Below are positions 42,485-54,961 of a DNA stretch of 64,000 bases, piece after piece. The notes beneath the pieces were generated by a model, which was not told where the DNA came from, ran no database searches, and was given only the letters and a program-made list of their open reading frames with translations. The translations under genes and the position numbers were made by a program. The DNA comes from Hyphomicrobiales bacterium (GTDB lineage Bacteria; Pseudomonadota; Alphaproteobacteria; Rhizobiales; Rhizobiaceae), in assembly GCA_900471605.1 (NCBI GenBank), contig UCEY01000016.1:1-64000 (forward strand), read 5' to 3'. Position 1 is the stretch's first letter. Every line of letters begins with the position of its first letter.

Positions 42485-43894
42485 CTATCGTCCCGATATG
42501 CTTTCCAGTTCCTTCGGCAATGCTGCCGCCCACTGCGTGATATTGCCTGCCCCCAGAAGAACCACGAAATCACCCGGTTTCGCAATGCCCGATACAATCG
42601 AAGCGAGTTCGCTCGGCGATGCCATGTATCGCGCGTCGCGATGACCGCCCGACCGGATGCGCGAAACCAGGGCTTCCGAATTCGCGCCTTCGATCGGTTC
42701 CTCGCCCGCGGCATAGACCGGTGCGAGGAGAATGCTGTCGGCATCGTTGAAGCAGTTGGCGAAATCCTCGAACAGGCTCGCCAGGCGGGTGTAGCGATGC
42801 GGCTGGTGGACGGCGATGATGCGGCCCTGGCACGATTCGCGCGCCGCCCTCAGCACGGCCTTGATCTCCACCGGATGGTGGCCGTAATCGTCGAAGATCG
42901 ACACGCCGTTCCAGGTGCCGGTCAGCGTGAAGCGACGCTTGACGCCGCTGAAATTGGCAAGCCCCTTGCGGATATCCTCTTCCGAAATGCCGAGCCGGTT
43001 GGCGACCGCGATCGCGGCCGTGGCGTTGGAAATATTGTGGCGACCCGGCATCGGTAGCGCCAGGTCCTTGAACTGGAAGACCCTTCCGGTGCGACGGCGG
43101 CGGATCTCCACGTCGAAGATCGACTTGGTGCCTTCCATCCGCACATTCGAGAACCGGGCGTCGGCCTGCGGGTTTTCGCCGTAGGTCACGATCTTGCGGT
43201 CCTCGATGCGGCCGACCAGCGCCTGCACTTCCGGATGGTCGAGGCAGAGCACGCCGAACCCGTAGAACGGCACGTTCTCGACGAACTGCCGGAACGCGGC
43301 ACGGACCGCATCGAAATTGCCGTAGTGGTCGAGATGTTCGGGATCGATATTGGTGACCACGGCGACGTCGGCGGGCAGTTTCAGAAAGGTGCCGTCCGAT
43401 TCGTCGGCCTCGACCACCATCCATTCGCCCTCGCCCATGCGGGCGTTCGTTCCATAGGCATTGATGATGCCGCCGTTGATGACGGTCGGATCGAGATTGC
43501 CGGCCTCCAGCAAGGTCGCGACCATCGAGGTCGTCGTGGTCTTGCCATGCGTGCCGCCGATGGCGATCGCATTGCGAAAGCGCATCAGTTCGGCCAGCAT
43601 TTCGGCGCGGCGGACGACCGGCAGCGATTTTTCGCGCGCCGCCACCAGCTCCGGATTGTTCTTCTTGATGGCTGTCGAAACGACGACCACTTCGGCGTCG
43701 CCGATGTTTTCCGCCTGATGGCCGACGAAGACCGGAATGCCCTTGTCGCGCAGGCGCTGGACATTGGCGCCGTCGGCCTGGTCGGATCCCTGCACCTTGT
43801 GGCCGAGATTATGCAGCACTTCCGCGATACCGCTCATGCCGATACCGCCAATGCCGATGAAATGGACGAGCCCGATGGCCTTCGGCATCTTCAT
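42485..43894 (-). CDS. murC: UDP-N-acetylmuramate--L-alanine ligase
   Basis: A 469-aa Mur ligase adding L-Ala to UDP-MurNAc. The N-terminal Rossmann motif [15 protein letters not shown] is at 11-24, the ATP loop GTHGKTTTT at 114-122, the central-domain DEYGHHP-like [13 protein letters not shown] near 332, and QPHRYTR near 360. Its stop is 3 bp before murB, and its ATG overlaps the murG stop by 4 bp. Confidence 0.96.
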   Translation of the reverse strand: MKMPKAIGLVHFIGIGGIGMSGIAEVLHNLGHKVQGSDQADGANVQRLRDKGIPVFVGHQAENIGDAEVVVVSTAIKKNNPELVAAREKSLPVVRRAEMLAELMRFRNAIAIGGTHGKTTTTSMVATLLEAGNLDPTVINGGIINAYGTNARMGEGEWMVVEADESDGTFLKLPADVAVVTNIDPEHLDHYGNFDAVRAAFRQFVENVPFYGFGVLCLDHPEVQALVGRIEDRKIVTYGENPQADARFSNVRMEGTKSIFDVEIRRRRTGRVFQFKDLALPMPGRHNISNATAAIAVANRLGISEEDIRKGLANFSGVKRRFTLTGTWNGVSIFDDYGHHPVEIKAVLRAARESCQGRIIAVHQPHRYTRLASLFEDFANCFNDADSILLAPVYAAGEEPIEGANSEALVSRIRSGGHRDARYMASPSELASIVSGIAKPGDFVVLLGAGNITQWAAALPKELESISGR

Positions 43895-45030
43895 GAATGC
43901 ACTCCCCTGTCTGCCAGTGTCTTGAATTCCGAAATTGATTTCCGCTCGGCGATCGCGACGACCAGATCCGCAAGCAGGCCGGTGGCGTTGGGCCGTCCGG
44001 CGGACTTGGCGGCTGCCGCCATTCTCTCGAGCTTGTCCGGATCCTTCATCGCACCCGAAATGATCGCGGCAAGCTTTTCCGGAGACAGATCCGACTGCTG
44101 CACCACCTTGGCGCCGCCGGTCGCCACCAGCGCCTGCGCATTGGCTGCCTGATCATGATCCAGAGCATGCGGGTAAGGCACGAGAATGGCCGGCCGGCCG
44201 ATCACCGCGATTTCCGACACCGTCGAGGCGCCGGAGCGGCAGATGACGAGATTAGCCGTCGCCAGCCGCTCGGCCATGTCCGAGAAGAACGAGGAAATAT
44301 CGGCCGGCGCCTTCAGCTTCGCAAAGCAGGAACTGACCCGATCCTTGTCTTCCGGACGCGCCTGCTGGGTGACGACGACACGATCGCGCTCGACCTGGTC
44401 GAGCAGGCTGAGCGCCGTCGGCACGACAGACGAGAAGAACTGCGCGCCCTGACTGCCGCCGAACACGACCAGCCGGAACGGATCGCCGCCGCGCGACGGC
44501 CTGTACGGGACATTTGAGGCCGCAAGCACCGCAGGGCGCACCGGATTGCCGGTCGTCACCGTCTTGTCGGCATAGGGACCGCCGCTTTCGGGCAGGAAAC
44601 CGCCGGCGATCGCCTGCACCTTGGCGGCCAGCGCCTTGTTGGCGCGGCCCATCACGGCGTTCTGCTCATGGATCAACGTCGGCACGCCCATGGCGGTCGA
44701 GGCCATCAGCGGCGGCACGGTCGGATACCCCCCGAAACCGACGACGGCGAGCGGCTTCAGCCGGGAAATCAGGCGGCGCGCCGCCCGCAGGCCCGTCCAC
44801 AGCTTCCAGCCGGTGCGGGCGAGCGCGATCGGGTTCTTGGATCCGAACGTTCCGGACGGAACGACATGGATCTCGTCGGCCGGAAAGGTGCCGGAATAGC
44901 GCTCGGCCCGGCTGTCGGTGACGAGGTGCACGGAATAACCGCGTTCCCTCAGTTCGTGTCCCAACGCCTCCGCCGGAAACACATGGCCACCGGTTCCCCC
45001 GGCGGCAAGCAGGATAATGCCCTTGCTCAT
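43891..45030 (-). CDS. murG: UDP-GlcNAc transferase making lipid II
   Basis: A 379-aa peripheral-membrane GT28 glycosyltransferase that adds GlcNAc to lipid I. Signatures: [21 protein letters not shown] at the N-terminus (G loop 1), [14 protein letters not shown] near 98, [12 protein letters not shown] near 195 (G loop 3), and [24 protein letters not shown] near 262 for UDP-GlcNAc. Overlaps murC by 4 bp (ATGA) and starts 6 bp after the ftsW stop. Confidence 0.96.
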   Translation of the reverse strand: MSKGIILLAAGGTGGHVFPAEALGHELRERGYSVHLVTDSRAERYSGTFPADEIHVVPSGTFGSKNPIALARTGWKLWTGLRAARRLISRLKPLAVVGFGGYPTVPPLMASTAMGVPTLIHEQNAVMGRANKALAAKVQAIAGGFLPESGGPYADKTVTTGNPVRPAVLAASNVPYRPSRGGDPFRLVVFGGSQGAQFFSSVVPTALSLLDQVERDRVVVTQQARPEDKDRVSSCFAKLKAPADISSFFSDMAERLATANLVICRSGASTVSEIAVIGRPAILVPYPHALDHDQAANAQALVATGGAKVVQQSDLSPEKLAAIISGAMKDPDKLERMAAAAKSAGRPNATGLLADLVVAIAERKSISEFKTLADRGVHS

Positions 45031-45036
45031 TCGACT

Positions 45037-46191
45037 TTACTCCGCGGGTACGCCCTGGGCGACCCGGAACAGGCTCCGCTCCTGCGCTCGCTTCTCCGGA
45101 CGATGGCGGGTAAGCGCCAGGATGAAGCCTGCAGTGATGCAGATCGCGATCATCGAGGAGCCGCCATAGGAGATCAAGGGGAGCGTCATGCCCTTGGCTG
45201 GCATGAGTTCGAGATTGACGCCGATATTGATGAGCGACTGCATGCCGATCTGCAGGACGAGGCCAGCGACCGCGAACCGGTTGAAGTCGTTGCGCTCCTT
45301 GAAGGCGTGGTTCAGGCCGCGCAGCACGATGAAGGCGAAGATCGCCACCAGTGCCATACAAAAGATAATGCCGAATTCCTCGGCTGCAACCGAGAACACG
45401 AAGTCGGTGTGACTGTCCGGCAGGATGCGCTTGACGATGCCCTCGCCCGGCCCCTGCCCGAACCAGCCACCCTGCAGGATCGCCTCATGCGCCGTCTCGA
45501 TCTGGAAACGGTCGCCCTCGCCGGTCAGGAACTTGTCGAAACGGGCGGTCACGTGCGGCAGCATGTAATAAGCGGTGACGATGCCGCCGGCGCCGACGCC
45601 GCCGAGCATGACGATCCACAGCCACGGCATGCCGGCCATAAAGAACATGCCGCCCCAGACGACACTGGTGAGAATGGTCTGGCCAAGGTCGGGCTGCGCG
45701 ACGAGCAGCGCGGCGACGATGCCGAACAGGATGATGGCGAAGAGGTTGCCAGGGATTTCGGGCTGCCGCGCGTGCTCGGCGAACAGCCATGCACACACGA
45801 CCACGAAGGCCGGCTTCATGAATTCCGAGGGCTGGATGGAGAATACCCCAACGCCGATCCAGCGGCGCGATCCCTTGACCTCGACGCCGAAGAACAGCGC
45901 CAGCACCATCAGCGCCAGCGCGATGATCAAGAGGACGATCGCCGTCCGGCGCACCTGCCGCGGCGTCAGGAAGGACAGACCGACCATTACGATCAGCGAG
46001 GGAAGGAGGAACAGCGCGTGACGTTCGACGAAATGGAAGCTGTCGAGACCGATGCGCTCGGCCACGGCCGGCGAGGCGGCGAAGGAGAGCATGAAGCCGA
46101 CCCCCATCAGCAGCACGAAGGCGACGAGGAAGAAACGGTCGATCGTCCAGAACCAGTCTGCGAGCGGTCCACGGTCTGCGCGGCTTACCAT
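45037..46191 (-). CDS. ftsW: SEDS peptidoglycan polymerase FtsW
   Basis: A 384-aa membrane protein with about ten helices, the glycosyltransferase that works with FtsI at the septum. Characteristic segments are RRWIGVGVFSIQPSEFMKPAFVV near residue 130, AQPDLGQTIL near 172, and LPLISYGGSSMIAIC near the C-terminus (about 340); the catalytic Asp region lies in the large loop near 275. An Asp/Arg-rich N-terminus precedes the first helix. It sits between murD and murG as in most dcw clusters. Confidence 0.95.
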   Translation of the reverse strand: MVSRADRGPLADWFWTIDRFFLVAFVLLMGVGFMLSFAASPAVAERIGLDSFHFVERHALFLLPSLIVMVGLSFLTPRQVRRTAIVLLIIALALMVLALFFGVEVKGSRRWIGVGVFSIQPSEFMKPAFVVVCAWLFAEHARQPEIPGNLFAIILFGIVAALLVAQPDLGQTILTSVVWGGMFFMAGMPWLWIVMLGGVGAGGIVTAYYMLPHVTARFDKFLTGEGDRFQIETAHEAILQGGWFGQGPGEGIVKRILPDSHTDFVFSVAAEEFGIIFCMALVAIFAFIVLRGLNHAFKERNDFNRFAVAGLVLQIGMQSLINIGVNLELMPAKGMTLPLISYGGSSMIAICITAGFILALTRHRPEKRAQERSLFRVAQGVPAE

Positions 46192-46231
46192 CTGTCGTTC
46201 CCCTTTTCCGTCTCGATCAATCCAAACTCGA

Positions 46232-47629
46232 TCAACCCAAGTCTATCAACATCGTGACGCCGTCGAGGCCCGCGACATGGCCGACAAAGGCATCGCCGCG
46301 AACCTCGAAATTCTTGAACTGATCGAAGCTGGCGCAGGCCGGCGACAACATCACCGCGGACGGTGTGGTATCGGCTCCGGCATCCGCCGCGGCATGTGTA
46401 ACCGCCTTTTCGAGCGTGCCCGAAATCTCGTAGGGCACCGCCTCGCCAAGCGTCGCAGCAAAGGCCGGAGCTGCTTCTCCGATCAGATAGGCCTTGACGA
46501 TACGCGGGAAGAGTGGAGCGAGGCTGACTATCCCGCCTTCTTTCGGCAGGCCGCCGGCAATCCAGTAGATCCGGTCGTAGCTGGAAAGCGCCGGAGCTGC
46601 CGCATCCGCATTGGTCGCCTTCGAATCGTTGACGAACACAACCTGAACCTTGCGGCCGACCGGCTGCATCCGGTGCTTCAGGCCCGGGAAAGATTTCAAT
46701 CCCGCACGGATTTCGTCTTTCGAAACACCGACCGCCAGGCAGGCGGCGATTGCCGCAGCCGCATTCTGGGCGTTGTGGCTGCCCTTGAGCGTCTGGATGC
46801 CGTCGAGATCGACGAGCAGCGACGTCGCGCCGCCATGCGCCTCGATGATCCGGCTGCCCTCGGCATAAAGTCCGTCGGCAACGACAACCCGCTTGGAGAT
46901 CCGGCTCACCTTGACCCCGGCCCGCTCGACGCGGTCAGCAATCAGCGCGCAGAACGAATCGTCGACGCCGATCACCGCCGTCTTGCTGCCGGCGACGAGC
47001 CGTTCCTTCACGTCAGCATAGTGCTGCATCGTGCCGTGGCGGTCGAGATGGTCGGGCGTGAGGTTCAACAGAATGCCTGCGGTCGGATTGAGCGTCGGGG
47101 CCAGATCGATCTGGTATGACGAACATTCGACGACGAAGAACCGCTGATCCTTGGGCGGGTCGAGGGTTAAAATCGCCGTGCCGATATTGCCGCCGAGCTG
47201 CGTGTCGCGGCCGCTGGATTTCAGGATATGGGCGATCAGCGCGGTGGTCGTCGACTTGCCGTTGGTGCCGGTAATGGCGATGAACGGGCAATCGGGCGCA
47301 TGCGCCCGCCGCTCGCGCACGAAAAGCTCCACGTCGCCGATGATCTCGACGCCGGCGGCGCGCGCGAGATCGACGCTCCAATGCGGTTTCGGATGGGTGA
47401 GCGGCACGCCGGGCGACAAGACGAAGGCGACCTGTGCCGACCAGTCTATGCCCCGCAGATCGGCAGTTGCGATCCCTTCCGCCGCGGCCTTGGCGACGCT
47501 GTCGGGATTGTCGTCCCAGGCAACCACCCGCGCGCCGCCCGCAACCAGCGCCTTGGCGGTTGCGAGCCCCGAGCCGCCGAGACCGAAGAGCGCGACCGGT
47601 TTGTCCTTGAACGTGGTGACCGCAATCAT
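46232..47629 (-). CDS. murD: UDP-N-acetylmuramoyl-L-alanine--D-glutamate ligase
   Basis: A 465-aa Mur ligase adding D-Glu. The start is the ATG at 47629 ([16 protein letters not shown]), 7 bp after the mraY stop; an upstream frame overlaps mraY and is not needed. The N-terminal [10 protein letters not shown] motif is near 17, the P-loop [13 protein letters not shown] at 119-131, [13 protein letters not shown] near 195, and [12 protein letters not shown] near 330 for D-Glu binding. Length normal. Confidence 0.96.
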   Translation of the reverse strand: MIAVTTFKDKPVALFGLGGSGLATAKALVAGGARVVAWDDNPDSVAKAAAEGIATADLRGIDWSAQVAFVLSPGVPLTHPKPHWSVDLARAAGVEIIGDVELFVRERRAHAPDCPFIAITGTNGKSTTTALIAHILKSSGRDTQLGGNIGTAILTLDPPKDQRFFVVECSSYQIDLAPTLNPTAGILLNLTPDHLDRHGTMQHYADVKERLVAGSKTAVIGVDDSFCALIADRVERAGVKVSRISKRVVVADGLYAEGSRIIEAHGGATSLLVDLDGIQTLKGSHNAQNAAAAIAACLAVGVSKDEIRAGLKSFPGLKHRMQPVGRKVQVVFVNDSKATNADAAAPALSSYDRIYWIAGGLPKEGGIVSLAPLFPRIVKAYLIGEAAPAFAATLGEAVPYEISGTLEKAVTHAAADAGADTTPSAVMLSPACASFDQFKNFEVRGDAFVGHVAGLDGVTMLIDLG

Positions 47630-47636
47630 CAGGGCG

Positions 47637-48740
47637 TCACCGCAACTTGAGCGTCGAAAGGCCGAGCATCGCAAGGCCGACGGCGATGATCCAGAAGCGG
47701 ATCACCACCTGGCTTTCCGTCCAGCCGAGCTTTTCGAAATGGTGATGGATCGGCGCCATCAGGAAGACGCGCTTGCCGGTCATCTTGAAGAAGCCGACCT
47801 GGATGATCACGGACAGCGTCTCCATCACGAACAGGCCGCCGATGATCGCCATGACGATCTCGTGCTTGGTGGCGACCGCCACCGAACCGATCAGGCCACC
47901 GAGCGCCAGCGACCCGGTATCGCCCATGAAGATCGCGGCCGGCGGCGCATTGAACCAGAGGAAGCCTAGGCCGGCGCCGATCACCGCGCCGACGATCACG
48001 GCAAGCTCGCCGGTGCCGGGCACGAAATTGATCTGCAGGTAACCCGCAAACACCGAATTGCCGGCGAGATAGGCGATAACGCCGAAGGAGGCCGCGGCGA
48101 TCATCACCGGCACGATCGCCAGCCCGTCGAGCCCGTCGGTCAGGTTTACCGCATTGCCGGCGGCAACGATGACGAAACCGCCGAACAGGACGAAGAAGAC
48201 GCCGAGATTGACGAACAGGTCCTTGAAGAAGGGAAAGGCGATCGAGGTGCCGAGCGTCGGATTGCCCGACTGGCCGGTGGCGAGCGCCACGCGCATCATG
48301 AAGAAGACGGCGATCCCCGCGATCACGAACTCGATGCCGAGACGCGCCTTGCCGGAAAAGCCCTTGTCGGTCTGCTTGGTGACTTTCAGATAGTCGTCAT
48401 AAAAGCCGATCGCGCCGAAACCGAGCGTCACGAGCAAAGTGGCTACCACGTAGACATTCGAAAGATCCGCCCAGAGCAGCGAGCCACCGACGATGCCAGC
48501 GAGGATCATCAGGCCGCCCATGGTCGGCGTGCCGGCCTTCTTGAAATGGGTCTGCGGCCCGTCGGCACGGATCGGCTGGCCCTTGCCCTGGCGCAGTCGA
48601 AGCGAGGCGATGATCATCGGCCCGAACAGGAAGACGATCAGCGCGGACGTGAACATAGCAGCGCCGGTCCGGAAGGTGATGTACCGGAACAGGTTGAAAA
48701 ACAGGACTTTGTCCGCCAGTTCCACAAGCCAGATCAGCAT
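47637..48740 (-). CDS. mraY: phospho-N-acetylmuramoyl-pentapeptide transferase
   Basis: A 367-aa ten-helix membrane enzyme forming lipid I. The substrate/Mg sites are visible: [14 protein letters not shown] near residue 66, [15 protein letters not shown] near 112 (Asp pair), [13 protein letters not shown] near 190 and [12 protein letters not shown] near 268, followed by [12 protein letters not shown] near 330. It follows murF (28-bp gap) and precedes murD. Confidence 0.96.
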   Translation of the reverse strand: MLIWLVELADKVLFFNLFRYITFRTGAAMFTSALIVFLFGPMIIASLRLRQGKGQPIRADGPQTHFKKAGTPTMGGLMILAGIVGGSLLWADLSNVYVVATLLVTLGFGAIGFYDDYLKVTKQTDKGFSGKARLGIEFVIAGIAVFFMMRVALATGQSGNPTLGTSIAFPFFKDLFVNLGVFFVLFGGFVIVAAGNAVNLTDGLDGLAIVPVMIAAASFGVIAYLAGNSVFAGYLQINFVPGTGELAVIVGAVIGAGLGFLWFNAPPAAIFMGDTGSLALGGLIGSVAVATKHEIVMAIIGGLFVMETLSVIIQVGFFKMTGKRVFLMAPIHHHFEKLGWTESQVVIRFWIIAVGLAMLGLSTLKLR

Positions 48741-48768
48741 TCAGCGCCCTTTCCAGAAGCCCGTCTCA

Positions 48769-50199
48769 TTAGTGGCGCTCCGTGTCGGAGAATGCCGGGT
48801 AGTTGTCAATAAGCGCGGCGACGATCTTGCCGAAACCGAGCCCGAGCGAGGATTTCACCATCACCACGTCGCCCGGCATCACCGAGCGCACTGCGTAATC
48901 GGCGAGATCCGCCGTTTTGTCGAAATACGTCACTTGGACGTTTGCCGGCAGCGATTCCTTGAGTGCCGCCATTTCTTTTCCTGCGAGCCAGACATGTTCG
49001 ATTCCGGCGGCAAGCAGCGGGCCAGCCAGTTCCTCATGCACCTGGGCGGAAAACTCGCCCATTTCCAGCATGTCGCCGAGGACCGCGATCCGCCGGCCGG
49101 TCAGTTCCGGCGTCGCAGAGGCAAGCAGCGCGATCGCCGCGCGCATCGAGGCCGGATTGGCGTTGTAGCTCTCGTCGATCAGCGTCAGGTGGCCCTCGCC
49201 GATGCCGAGGCGGTGGCGTTCGCCCCTGCCCTTGACCGGCTTCAGCGCCGCGAGCGCCGCCATGGCGCCGGCCATGTCCGCGCCGACCAGCAGGCAGGCG
49301 CCGAGGACCGCCATGGCGTTTTCGGCGATATGCCGGCCGGGTGCGCCGATATGGACTTCCGACGTCTCGCCGTTCAGCACCGCCCAGACGACCGAGTTTT
49401 CCGCATTGCCTTCGAAATCCGCCAGCCGGAAATCCGCCTTGGCGTGCTGGCCGAAGGTGTGGATATGCGAAACACCGGCATCCTTCGCCTTTTGCTCGAG
49501 GAAGTCGAACTGCTTGATATCGCGGTTGAGGATTGCAGAGCCGCCCGGCTCCAGGCCTTCGAAGATCTCCGCCTTGGCGCTCGCGATCTCTTCCAGGTCC
49601 TTGAAATGGCCGAGATGGGCGGCGGCGATCGTGGTGATCATCGCCACATGCGGGCGCACCATCTTCACCAGCGGACGAATCTCGTCGGGATGGTTCATGC
49701 CGATCTCGAACACGCCGAAATCGGTATCGGCCGGCATGCGCGCCAGCGTCAGCGGCACGCCCCAGTGATTGTTGAAGGAGGCGACGGCGGCATGCACCCG
49801 GCCGGAAGGCGCGAGCGCATGGCGCAGCATCTCCTTGGTGGTCGTCTTGCCGACCGAACCGGTGACGGCGACGATCCGCGCGTGGCTCCTCGCCCGCGCG
49901 ACCAGCGCCAGCCTTCCGAGCGCCGCCAGCACGTCCTCGACGACGATCATCGGCACGCTCAGCTTGCCGAGCGCCGGCAGCTTCGCCTCGTTGACGACGA
50001 TCAGCGTCGCGCCGTTGGCGACCGCCAGGCTCGCAAAATCATGACCATCGACGCGGTCGCCCTTGATGGCGAAAAAAGCCTCGTTCTGACCGATGGAGCG
50101 GCTGTCAATCGAGATGCCGGTAATGCCCGCCGGAAGCGAGCCGATCGGCCGGCCGCCCATGGCGGACGTCAGATCCTCGGAGGTCCATAACCAGCTCAC
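48769..50199 (-). CDS. murF: UDP-MurNAc-tripeptide--D-Ala-D-Ala ligase
   Basis: A 476-aa Mur ligase that adds the dipeptide made by Ddl. The ATP loop [14 protein letters not shown] is near residue 114, [11 protein letters not shown] near 142, [10 protein letters not shown] near 165, and [12 protein letters not shown] near 335. Its ATG overlaps the murE stop by 4 bp. Position murE-murF-mraY is the standard order. Confidence 0.96.
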   Translation of the reverse strand: MSWLWTSEDLTSAMGGRPIGSLPAGITGISIDSRSIGQNEAFFAIKGDRVDGHDFASLAVANGATLIVVNEAKLPALGKLSVPMIVVEDVLAALGRLALVARARSHARIVAVTGSVGKTTTKEMLRHALAPSGRVHAAVASFNNHWGVPLTLARMPADTDFGVFEIGMNHPDEIRPLVKMVRPHVAMITTIAAAHLGHFKDLEEIASAKAEIFEGLEPGGSAILNRDIKQFDFLEQKAKDAGVSHIHTFGQHAKADFRLADFEGNAENSVVWAVLNGETSEVHIGAPGRHIAENAMAVLGACLLVGADMAGAMAALAALKPVKGRGERHRLGIGEGHLTLIDESYNANPASMRAAIALLASATPELTGRRIAVLGDMLEMGEFSAQVHEELAGPLLAAGIEHVWLAGKEMAALKESLPANVQVTYFDKTADLADYAVRSVMPGDVVMVKSSLGLGFGKIVAALIDNYPAFSDTERH

Positions 50200-51671
50200 G
50201 ATTTCAGTTCCTCCAGCGCTTTGCGGACTTCGACGTGATCGGAAAACGGCAGGACCGTGGTGCCGATCGTCTGGCCTTCCTCATGGCCCTTGCCCGCGAC
50301 GATCAACGTATCGCCCGACTGGAGCATCCCTACCGCCTCGCGGATCGCCTTTGCCCGGTCGCCGATCTCGATCGCGCCCGGGGCCGCGGCCATGATCTCG
50401 GAGCGGATCACTTCCGCTACCTCGGAACGCGGGTTGTCGTCGGTGACGATGACGATATCGGCAAGCCGTGTCGCCACATCGCCCATGATCGGCCGCTTGC
50501 CCTTGTCGCGGTCGCCGCCGCAGCCGAACACCACGATGACGCGGCCGGTCGTGAACGGACGCACGGAGATCAGCACGTTTTCCAGCGCGTCCGGCTTGTG
50601 GGCATAATCCACATAGGCAAGCGCGCCGTCCTTTGTCTGGCCGATCAGTTCGAGACGACCCGAGGCGCCGACCAGTTTTTCGAGCGCGGCCATGGCGATG
50701 GCGGCCGGAACGCCGGTCGACATGGCAAGCCCTGCCGCGACCAGCGCGTTCGCCACCTGGAAATCACCGGCAAGCGGAATATCGACTTCGAAGATCTGGT
50801 CGCCGATATGGATCTCGGCCTTCTGCTTGTGGCGGAAATGCTCGACCCGCTTCAGGCAAAGATAGTCTCCCCTTCGCCCAACCGTGCGGACGTCGAGGTC
50901 GGCAGCCGTCGCCACCCGCATCGCTTCCTCCGACCAGGCGTCATCGGCGAAGATCACCGCCGGCGAGCCTTTGGGCATCAGCGTATCGAAAAGCCGCATC
51001 TTGGCGGCCATGTAGCTTTCGATCGTCGGATGGTAATCCATGTGGTCGCGGCCGAGATTGGTGAAACCGGCGGCGGCAAGACGCACGCCGTCGAGCCGGC
51101 TCTGGTCGAGGCCGTGGCTGGAAGCCTCCATGGCGGCGTGGGTGACGCCTTCGGCAGCCAGTTCTGCCAGCAGCTGCTGCAGTTCGACGGGATCCGGCGT
51201 GGTCAGCGTTCCGTAGTCGTTGCGGGTGGGCGAGACGACGCCGGTCGTGCCGATCTGGGCTGCGGCATGGCCGGCATGCGCCCAGATCTGGCGGGTGAAG
51301 GAGGCGACGGAAGTCTTGCCGGCCGTGCCGGTCACCGCGACCATGGTGTCCGGCTGCGCGCCGTAGAAACGGGCGGCGGCGAGCGCCAGCAGCCGGCGCG
51401 GATTGGAAACCGCAAGAACGGGAATGCCCGCCTCGGCCGCCTGCCCCGCAATCGCTGCGACCGCGCCGCGTGCGGCGGCATCGCCGATATAGCCGGAACC
51501 GTCCGCCTTGGTGCCCGCGAGCGCTGCAAACAACATGCCGGGCCTCACCTTGCGGCTGTCTGAAGTAAGACCGGTCACATCGAGATCACCTGCCGGCCCG
51601 GCCATCAGATCGGCTATTTCCGGGAAATCCCCTCCGGCGAGTTCGCGCAATTTCATCAGCTGATTGTCCAT
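50196..51671 (-). CDS. murE: UDP-MurNAc-dipeptide--meso-diaminopimelate ligase
   Basis: A 491-aa Mur ligase. The frame opens at a TTG overlapping the ftsI stop, but the ATG at 51671 ([13 protein letters not shown]) or that at 51656 fits the family start better. The ATP loop is GTAGKT at 115-120; the usual Asn of GTNGKT is Ala here, as also seen in other rhizobial Mur[13 protein letters not shown] near 155 and the DNPRSE motif near 408 (which selects meso-DAP over lysine) are intact, so the peptide will carry mDAP. Confidence 0.94.
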   Translation of the reverse strand: MDNQLMKLRELAGGDFPEIADLMAGPAGDLDVTGLTSDSRKVRPGMLFAALAGTKADGSGYIGDAAARGAVAAIAGQAAEAGIPVLAVSNPRRLLALAAARFYGAQPDTMVAVTGTAGKTSVASFTRQIWAHAGHAAAQIGTTGVVSPTRNDYGTLTTPDPVELQQLLAELAAEGVTHAAMEASSHGLDQSRLDGVRLAAAGFTNLGRDHMDYHPTIESYMAAKMRLFDTLMPKGSPAVIFADDAWSEEAMRVATAADLDVRTVGRRGDYLCLKRVEHFRHKQKAEIHIGDQIFEVDIPLAGDFQVANALVAAGLAMSTGVPAAIAMAALEKLVGASGRLELIGQTKDGALAYVDYAHKPDALENVLISVRPFTTGRVIVVFGCGGDRDKGKRPIMGDVATRLADIVIVTDDNPRSEVAEVIRSEIMAAAPGAIEIGDRAKAIREAVGMLQSGDTLIVAGKGHEEGQTIGTTVLPFSDHVEVRKALEELKS

Positions 51672-51715
51672 TCTGAGCGTCGTCCCCTCGATTCGTCCGC
51701 TCACGTTGTTATCGC

Positions 51716-53458
51716 TCAATAAGACACAAGCAGGGCAGAACCGTCATTGCCGAATTTCGGCTTTACACCGAGAATGGGAGCAGCCCGGGTGATGATCTCC
51801 TTGACCATCGGAGCAGCGGATGTCGCGGCAAGAGCCGCGCCATTGCCCTTGTCGGTCTTGGGCTCGTCGCAGAACGTCAGGACCACATACTGGGGATTGT
51901 CCATCGGGAAGGCTGCGAGGAAGGCGTTGAAGTTCTTGTCATGGGCGTAGCGCCCGTTGACGACCTTGTCCGCCGTTCCCGTCTTGCCGCCGACGTTGAA
52001 GCCTGCGACGCGCGCGTTCCTGCCCGATCCGTTGACGCCGTTCCATTCGAAAAGGAAGCGCATGTCCTTGCTGGAGGTCGGCTTCATCACCTGGGTGGCC
52101 ACCTTGTCGGCTTCCGCACGCGTGCGCGGCAAGAAGGTCGGTTCGACAAGCTTGCCGCCGTTGACCAGCGCCGCGCCGGCAACCGCCGTCTGCAGCGGCG
52201 TCGTCGACACGCCGTGGCCGAAGGAGATGGTGACCGAGTTGATCTTCTTCCACTCGCGCGGCTGGCTCGGATAGGCCACCTCCGGAAGCTCGGTGTGCAT
52301 TTTCGTCAGCAGGCCGAGCTTGGTCAGGAAATCCTTGTGGGCTTCGATGCCCACCGTATCGGCAATCTTGGCGGTGCCGATATTCGACGAAAACTGAAAG
52401 ATTTCCGGAACGCTCAGTATGCGGCCCTTGCCGTGGAAATCCTTGATGGTGAAACCGCCGATCCGGATCGGGAAACGCGCGTCGAACGTGCTCTGAAGGT
52501 TCACCTTGCCCGAATCCAGCCCCATGGCGATGGTGAACGACTTGAAGGTGGAGCCCATTTCGAACGTGCCGTTCGACACGCGGTTGAACCATCCCTCCTC
52601 ACCGCCTTCGGCCGGATTGTTGGGATCGAAATCGGGTGCGGACGCCATGGCGAGCACCTCGCCGGTATGCACGTCGAGGACGACGGCGCCGGCGCCGATC
52701 GAGCTGTATTTGCTGATCGCCTCGGTCACCACATCGCGAACGATGGACTGGACACGCAGGTCGATGGACAGCTTGACCGGTTCCAGCGGCTGGCTGGAGG
52801 TCATGCCGACGGCGGCCAGATCCGCAAGGCCCTGGTTGTCGACGTAGCGCTCCATCCCGGCGACGCCGCGATTGTCGATATTGACGTAACCGACCACATG
52901 CGCAGCCGTCGGGCCGCCCGGATAGAAGCGGCGCTTCTCGGGACGGAACCCGATGCCCGGAATGCCGAGCGCCAGGATCTGGCTCTGCTGTTTCGGGGTC
53001 AGCTGGCGGCGAAGCCACTGGAAACGCGAGTTCGAGGTCAGCTTCGAATAGGTCCCCTTGACGTCGAGATCGTTCAGAACCGTCGAGAGCTTCTCGATCA
53101 CCTCGTCGGCGTCGATGATCTTGTTGGGTTCGGCAAACAGCGAGACGGTGCGGATGTCGGTCGCCAGGACCGCGCCGTTGCGGTCGACGAGGTCGGGACG
53201 CGAGGCGAGCAGCCGGTCCGCCGGCAGGATGCTCGACGTCGTCAGGGGCTGCGCCACGCCATACTGCATCAGGCGACCGCCGATGACGCAATAGAAGACG
53301 GCGAAACCGGCGATCAGCAGGCCGACGCGATTTTTCGCCTGGGCGGACTTGCGCTTGCGGGTCCCCTCGAAGGACGCCTTCTCGGAACCGCGGCCGCGGC
53401 TGCCGGACGAGAAGTGCGCGCGGCTTTTGACGATCATGATGCGGGACAGGAAGGACAT
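51716..53458 (-). CDS. ftsI: peptidoglycan D,D-transpeptidase FtsI (PBP3)
   Basis: A 580-aa bitopic class B penicillin-binding protein that cross-links septal peptidoglycan. A long basic cytoplasmic tail (1-42) precedes the membrane helix (about 44-62), then the dimerisation/pedestal domain and the transpeptidase: S303-x-x-K306 in GSTFKSF, SSN at 357-359, and KTGT at 492-495. Its ATG overlaps the ftsL stop (TGATG). Partner of FtsW. Confidence 0.96.
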   Translation of the reverse strand: MSFLSRIMIVKSRAHFSSGSRGRGSEKASFEGTRKRKSAQAKNRVGLLIAGFAVFYCVIGGRLMQYGVAQPLTTSSILPADRLLASRPDLVDRNGAVLATDIRTVSLFAEPNKIIDADEVIEKLSTVLNDLDVKGTYSKLTSNSRFQWLRRQLTPKQQSQILALGIPGIGFRPEKRRFYPGGPTAAHVVGYVNIDNRGVAGMERYVDNQGLADLAAVGMTSSQPLEPVKLSIDLRVQSIVRDVVTEAISKYSSIGAGAVVLDVHTGEVLAMASAPDFDPNNPAEGGEEGWFNRVSNGTFEMGSTFKSFTIAMGLDSGKVNLQSTFDARFPIRIGGFTIKDFHGKGRILSVPEIFQFSSNIGTAKIADTVGIEAHKDFLTKLGLLTKMHTELPEVAYPSQPREWKKINSVTISFGHGVSTTPLQTAVAGAALVNGGKLVEPTFLPRTRAEADKVATQVMKPTSSKDMRFLFEWNGVNGSGRNARVAGFNVGGKTGTADKVVNGRYAHDKNFNAFLAAFPMDNPQYVVLTFCDEPKTDKGNGAALAATSAAPMVKEIITRAAPILGVKPKFGNDGSALLVSY

Positions 53459-53919
53459 CAGCGTTTCACCGATCCTGTGGAAATGACTTCGATGGGACCG
53501 CGCCGCAGCGGCACGGGAATTTTGGCGGCGGGCTTGGCCTTGGCCGCCGCAACGCCCTTCAGCGCGGCGGCGACTTCGCTGTTCTTGCCGGCGATGATGT
53601 CCTCGATGGTCGTCTCGGGCTGCGGCAGCCGCGCCTTCGGCATCGGCAGCTCCTTCGGCATCGCAAGCTGGGTCGTCTCGGTCGGCGCGAGCGCCAGCTC
53701 GGAATTGTAGACGTTGATCAGCCGGTGCAGGCGGTTCGGCTGGGTCAGCAGGGCCCAGTCGGCCTTGAGCAGGTCGATCGTGTCTTTCTCCAGCTTGATT
53801 TCCGCCTCGAGCCGGCGAACCTCGTTGAGCTTCTCGTCGGCGCGGTGCTTGATCGAATAGGTAACGACGGCCGCAGCCGTCATGACGCCGATCAGGACAA
53901 GATCGAAGCTACGCAGCAT
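53458..53919 (-). CDS. ftsL: cell division protein FtsL
   Basis: A 153-aa bitopic divisome protein. One transmembrane helix at residues about 5-22 (LVLIGVMTAAAVVTYSI), then a periplasmic coiled coil (about 27-70, EVRRLEAEIKLEKDTIDLLKADW) that pairs with FtsB, then a Pro/Ala-rich alphaproteobacterial tail. It is recognised by position between rsmH and ftsI and by layout more than by sequence identity. It starts 3 bp after rsmH ends. Confidence 0.9.
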   Translation of the reverse strand: MLRSFDLVLIGVMTAAAVVTYSIKHRADEKLNEVRRLEAEIKLEKDTIDLLKADWALLTQPNRLHRLINVYNSELALAPTETTQLAMPKELPMPKARLPQPETTIEDIIAGKNSEVAAALKGVAAAKAKPAAKIPVPLRRGPIEVISTGSVKR

Positions 53920-53921
53920 TA

Positions 53922-54947
53922 TCAGGCTCCCATCTTTGCAAGGCTGGCGAGATCGGGCAGATCGAAAATGGACATGTCGGCGGCCCTCGGCGGGGCTTCC
54001 GTGCGGATACCGGCGCGAAGCTTGGCGGAACGGGCGCGCGGATTGAGCTCCGCCTCCTCGTCGCTCGCCGCGATCATCGACTTGCCGAGCGGGTCGAAGA
54101 TCGCCGGCTTGGCCTCGACCATCGGAAGATGGCGGGAACCGGAGGCCTTGCCGGAACGATCGGCGAAGAACTGCTTGACGATCCGGTCTTCGAGCGAATG
54201 GAAGGTGACCACCACCAGGCGTCCGCCCGGCTTCAGCGCCCGCTCGGCGGCGAACAGCGCCTGCGCAAGCTCGCCCAGCTCGTCGTTGACGAAGACCCTG
54301 AGCGCCTGGAAGACGCGGGTCGCCGGATGGATCTTGTCCTTGGCCTTGCGCGGATTGACCGTCTCGATGAGGTTGGCGAGTTCGCGCGTGGTGGTGAACG
54401 GCTCGGTCAGGCGACGCTTTTCAATGGCGCGGGCGATGCGGCCCGACTGCTTTTCCTCGCCGAGGAAACCGAAGATGCGGGTGAGATCACCGACCTTGGC
54501 GCGATTGACGACATCGGCCGCAGAGACGCCGCTCGCCGACATGCGCATGTCGAGCGGACCGTTGCGCTGGAAGGAGAAGCCGCGATCGGCCTCGTCGATC
54601 TGCATGGAGGAGACGCCGATATCGAGCACGATACCATCGAGCCCGCCCTCGGGCGCATGATCGGCAAGATGGGAGAACTGCGAATGAACGAGGTGGAGGC
54701 GCCCCTTGTGGGCATCGACCAGCGCCTTGCCGGCGGCGATCGCATTCGGATCGCGGTCGAGGGCGATCACGTCGGCACCTTCAGCCAGGATGGCGGATGT
54801 ATAGCCGCCCGCCCCGAACGTACCGTCGAGGATGACCTTGCCGGCCCGGGGTTCGAGCGCCTGCAAAACTTCCTTCAGAAGAACCGGAATGTGGCGAACC
54901 GGTCCGCCTTCGGGCTCGGTTGTTCCGTCGCCTGGATTCGCCGCCAT
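53922..54947 (-). CDS. rsmH: 16S rRNA m4C1402 methyltransferase
   Basis: A 341-aa SAM methyltransferase (formerly MraW). The start is ATG 54947 ([15 protein letters not shown]) with AGGGGAA upstream; the open frame extends further into the mraZ region but that part is out of frame with mraZ and not real. [13 protein letters not shown] and [14 protein letters not shown] near residue 40 (SAM site), [14 protein letters not shown] near 130 and [13 protein letters not shown] near 265 are family signatures. 14 bp after mraZ. Confidence 0.96.
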   Translation of the reverse strand: MAANPGDGTTEPEGGPVRHIPVLLKEVLQALEPRAGKVILDGTFGAGGYTSAILAEGADVIALDRDPNAIAAGKALVDAHKGRLHLVHSQFSHLADHAPEGGLDGIVLDIGVSSMQIDEADRGFSFQRNGPLDMRMSASGVSAADVVNRAKVGDLTRIFGFLGEEKQSGRIARAIEKRRLTEPFTTTRELANLIETVNPRKAKDKIHPATRVFQALRVFVNDELGELAQALFAAERALKPGGRLVVVTFHSLEDRIVKQFFADRSGKASGSRHLPMVEAKPAIFDPLGKSMIAASDEEAELNPRARSAKLRAGIRTEAPPRAADMSIFDLPDLASLAKMGA

Positions 54948-54961
54948 TCCGTTCCCCTGTA

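Noticed and set aside
50196-51671. GTAGKT instead of GTNGKT in MurE as a sign of an inactive enzyme
   Set aside because: The rest of the active site and DNPR motif are intact, the gene is in its normal place, and the same variant is, to my knowledge, found in other rhizobial MurE.
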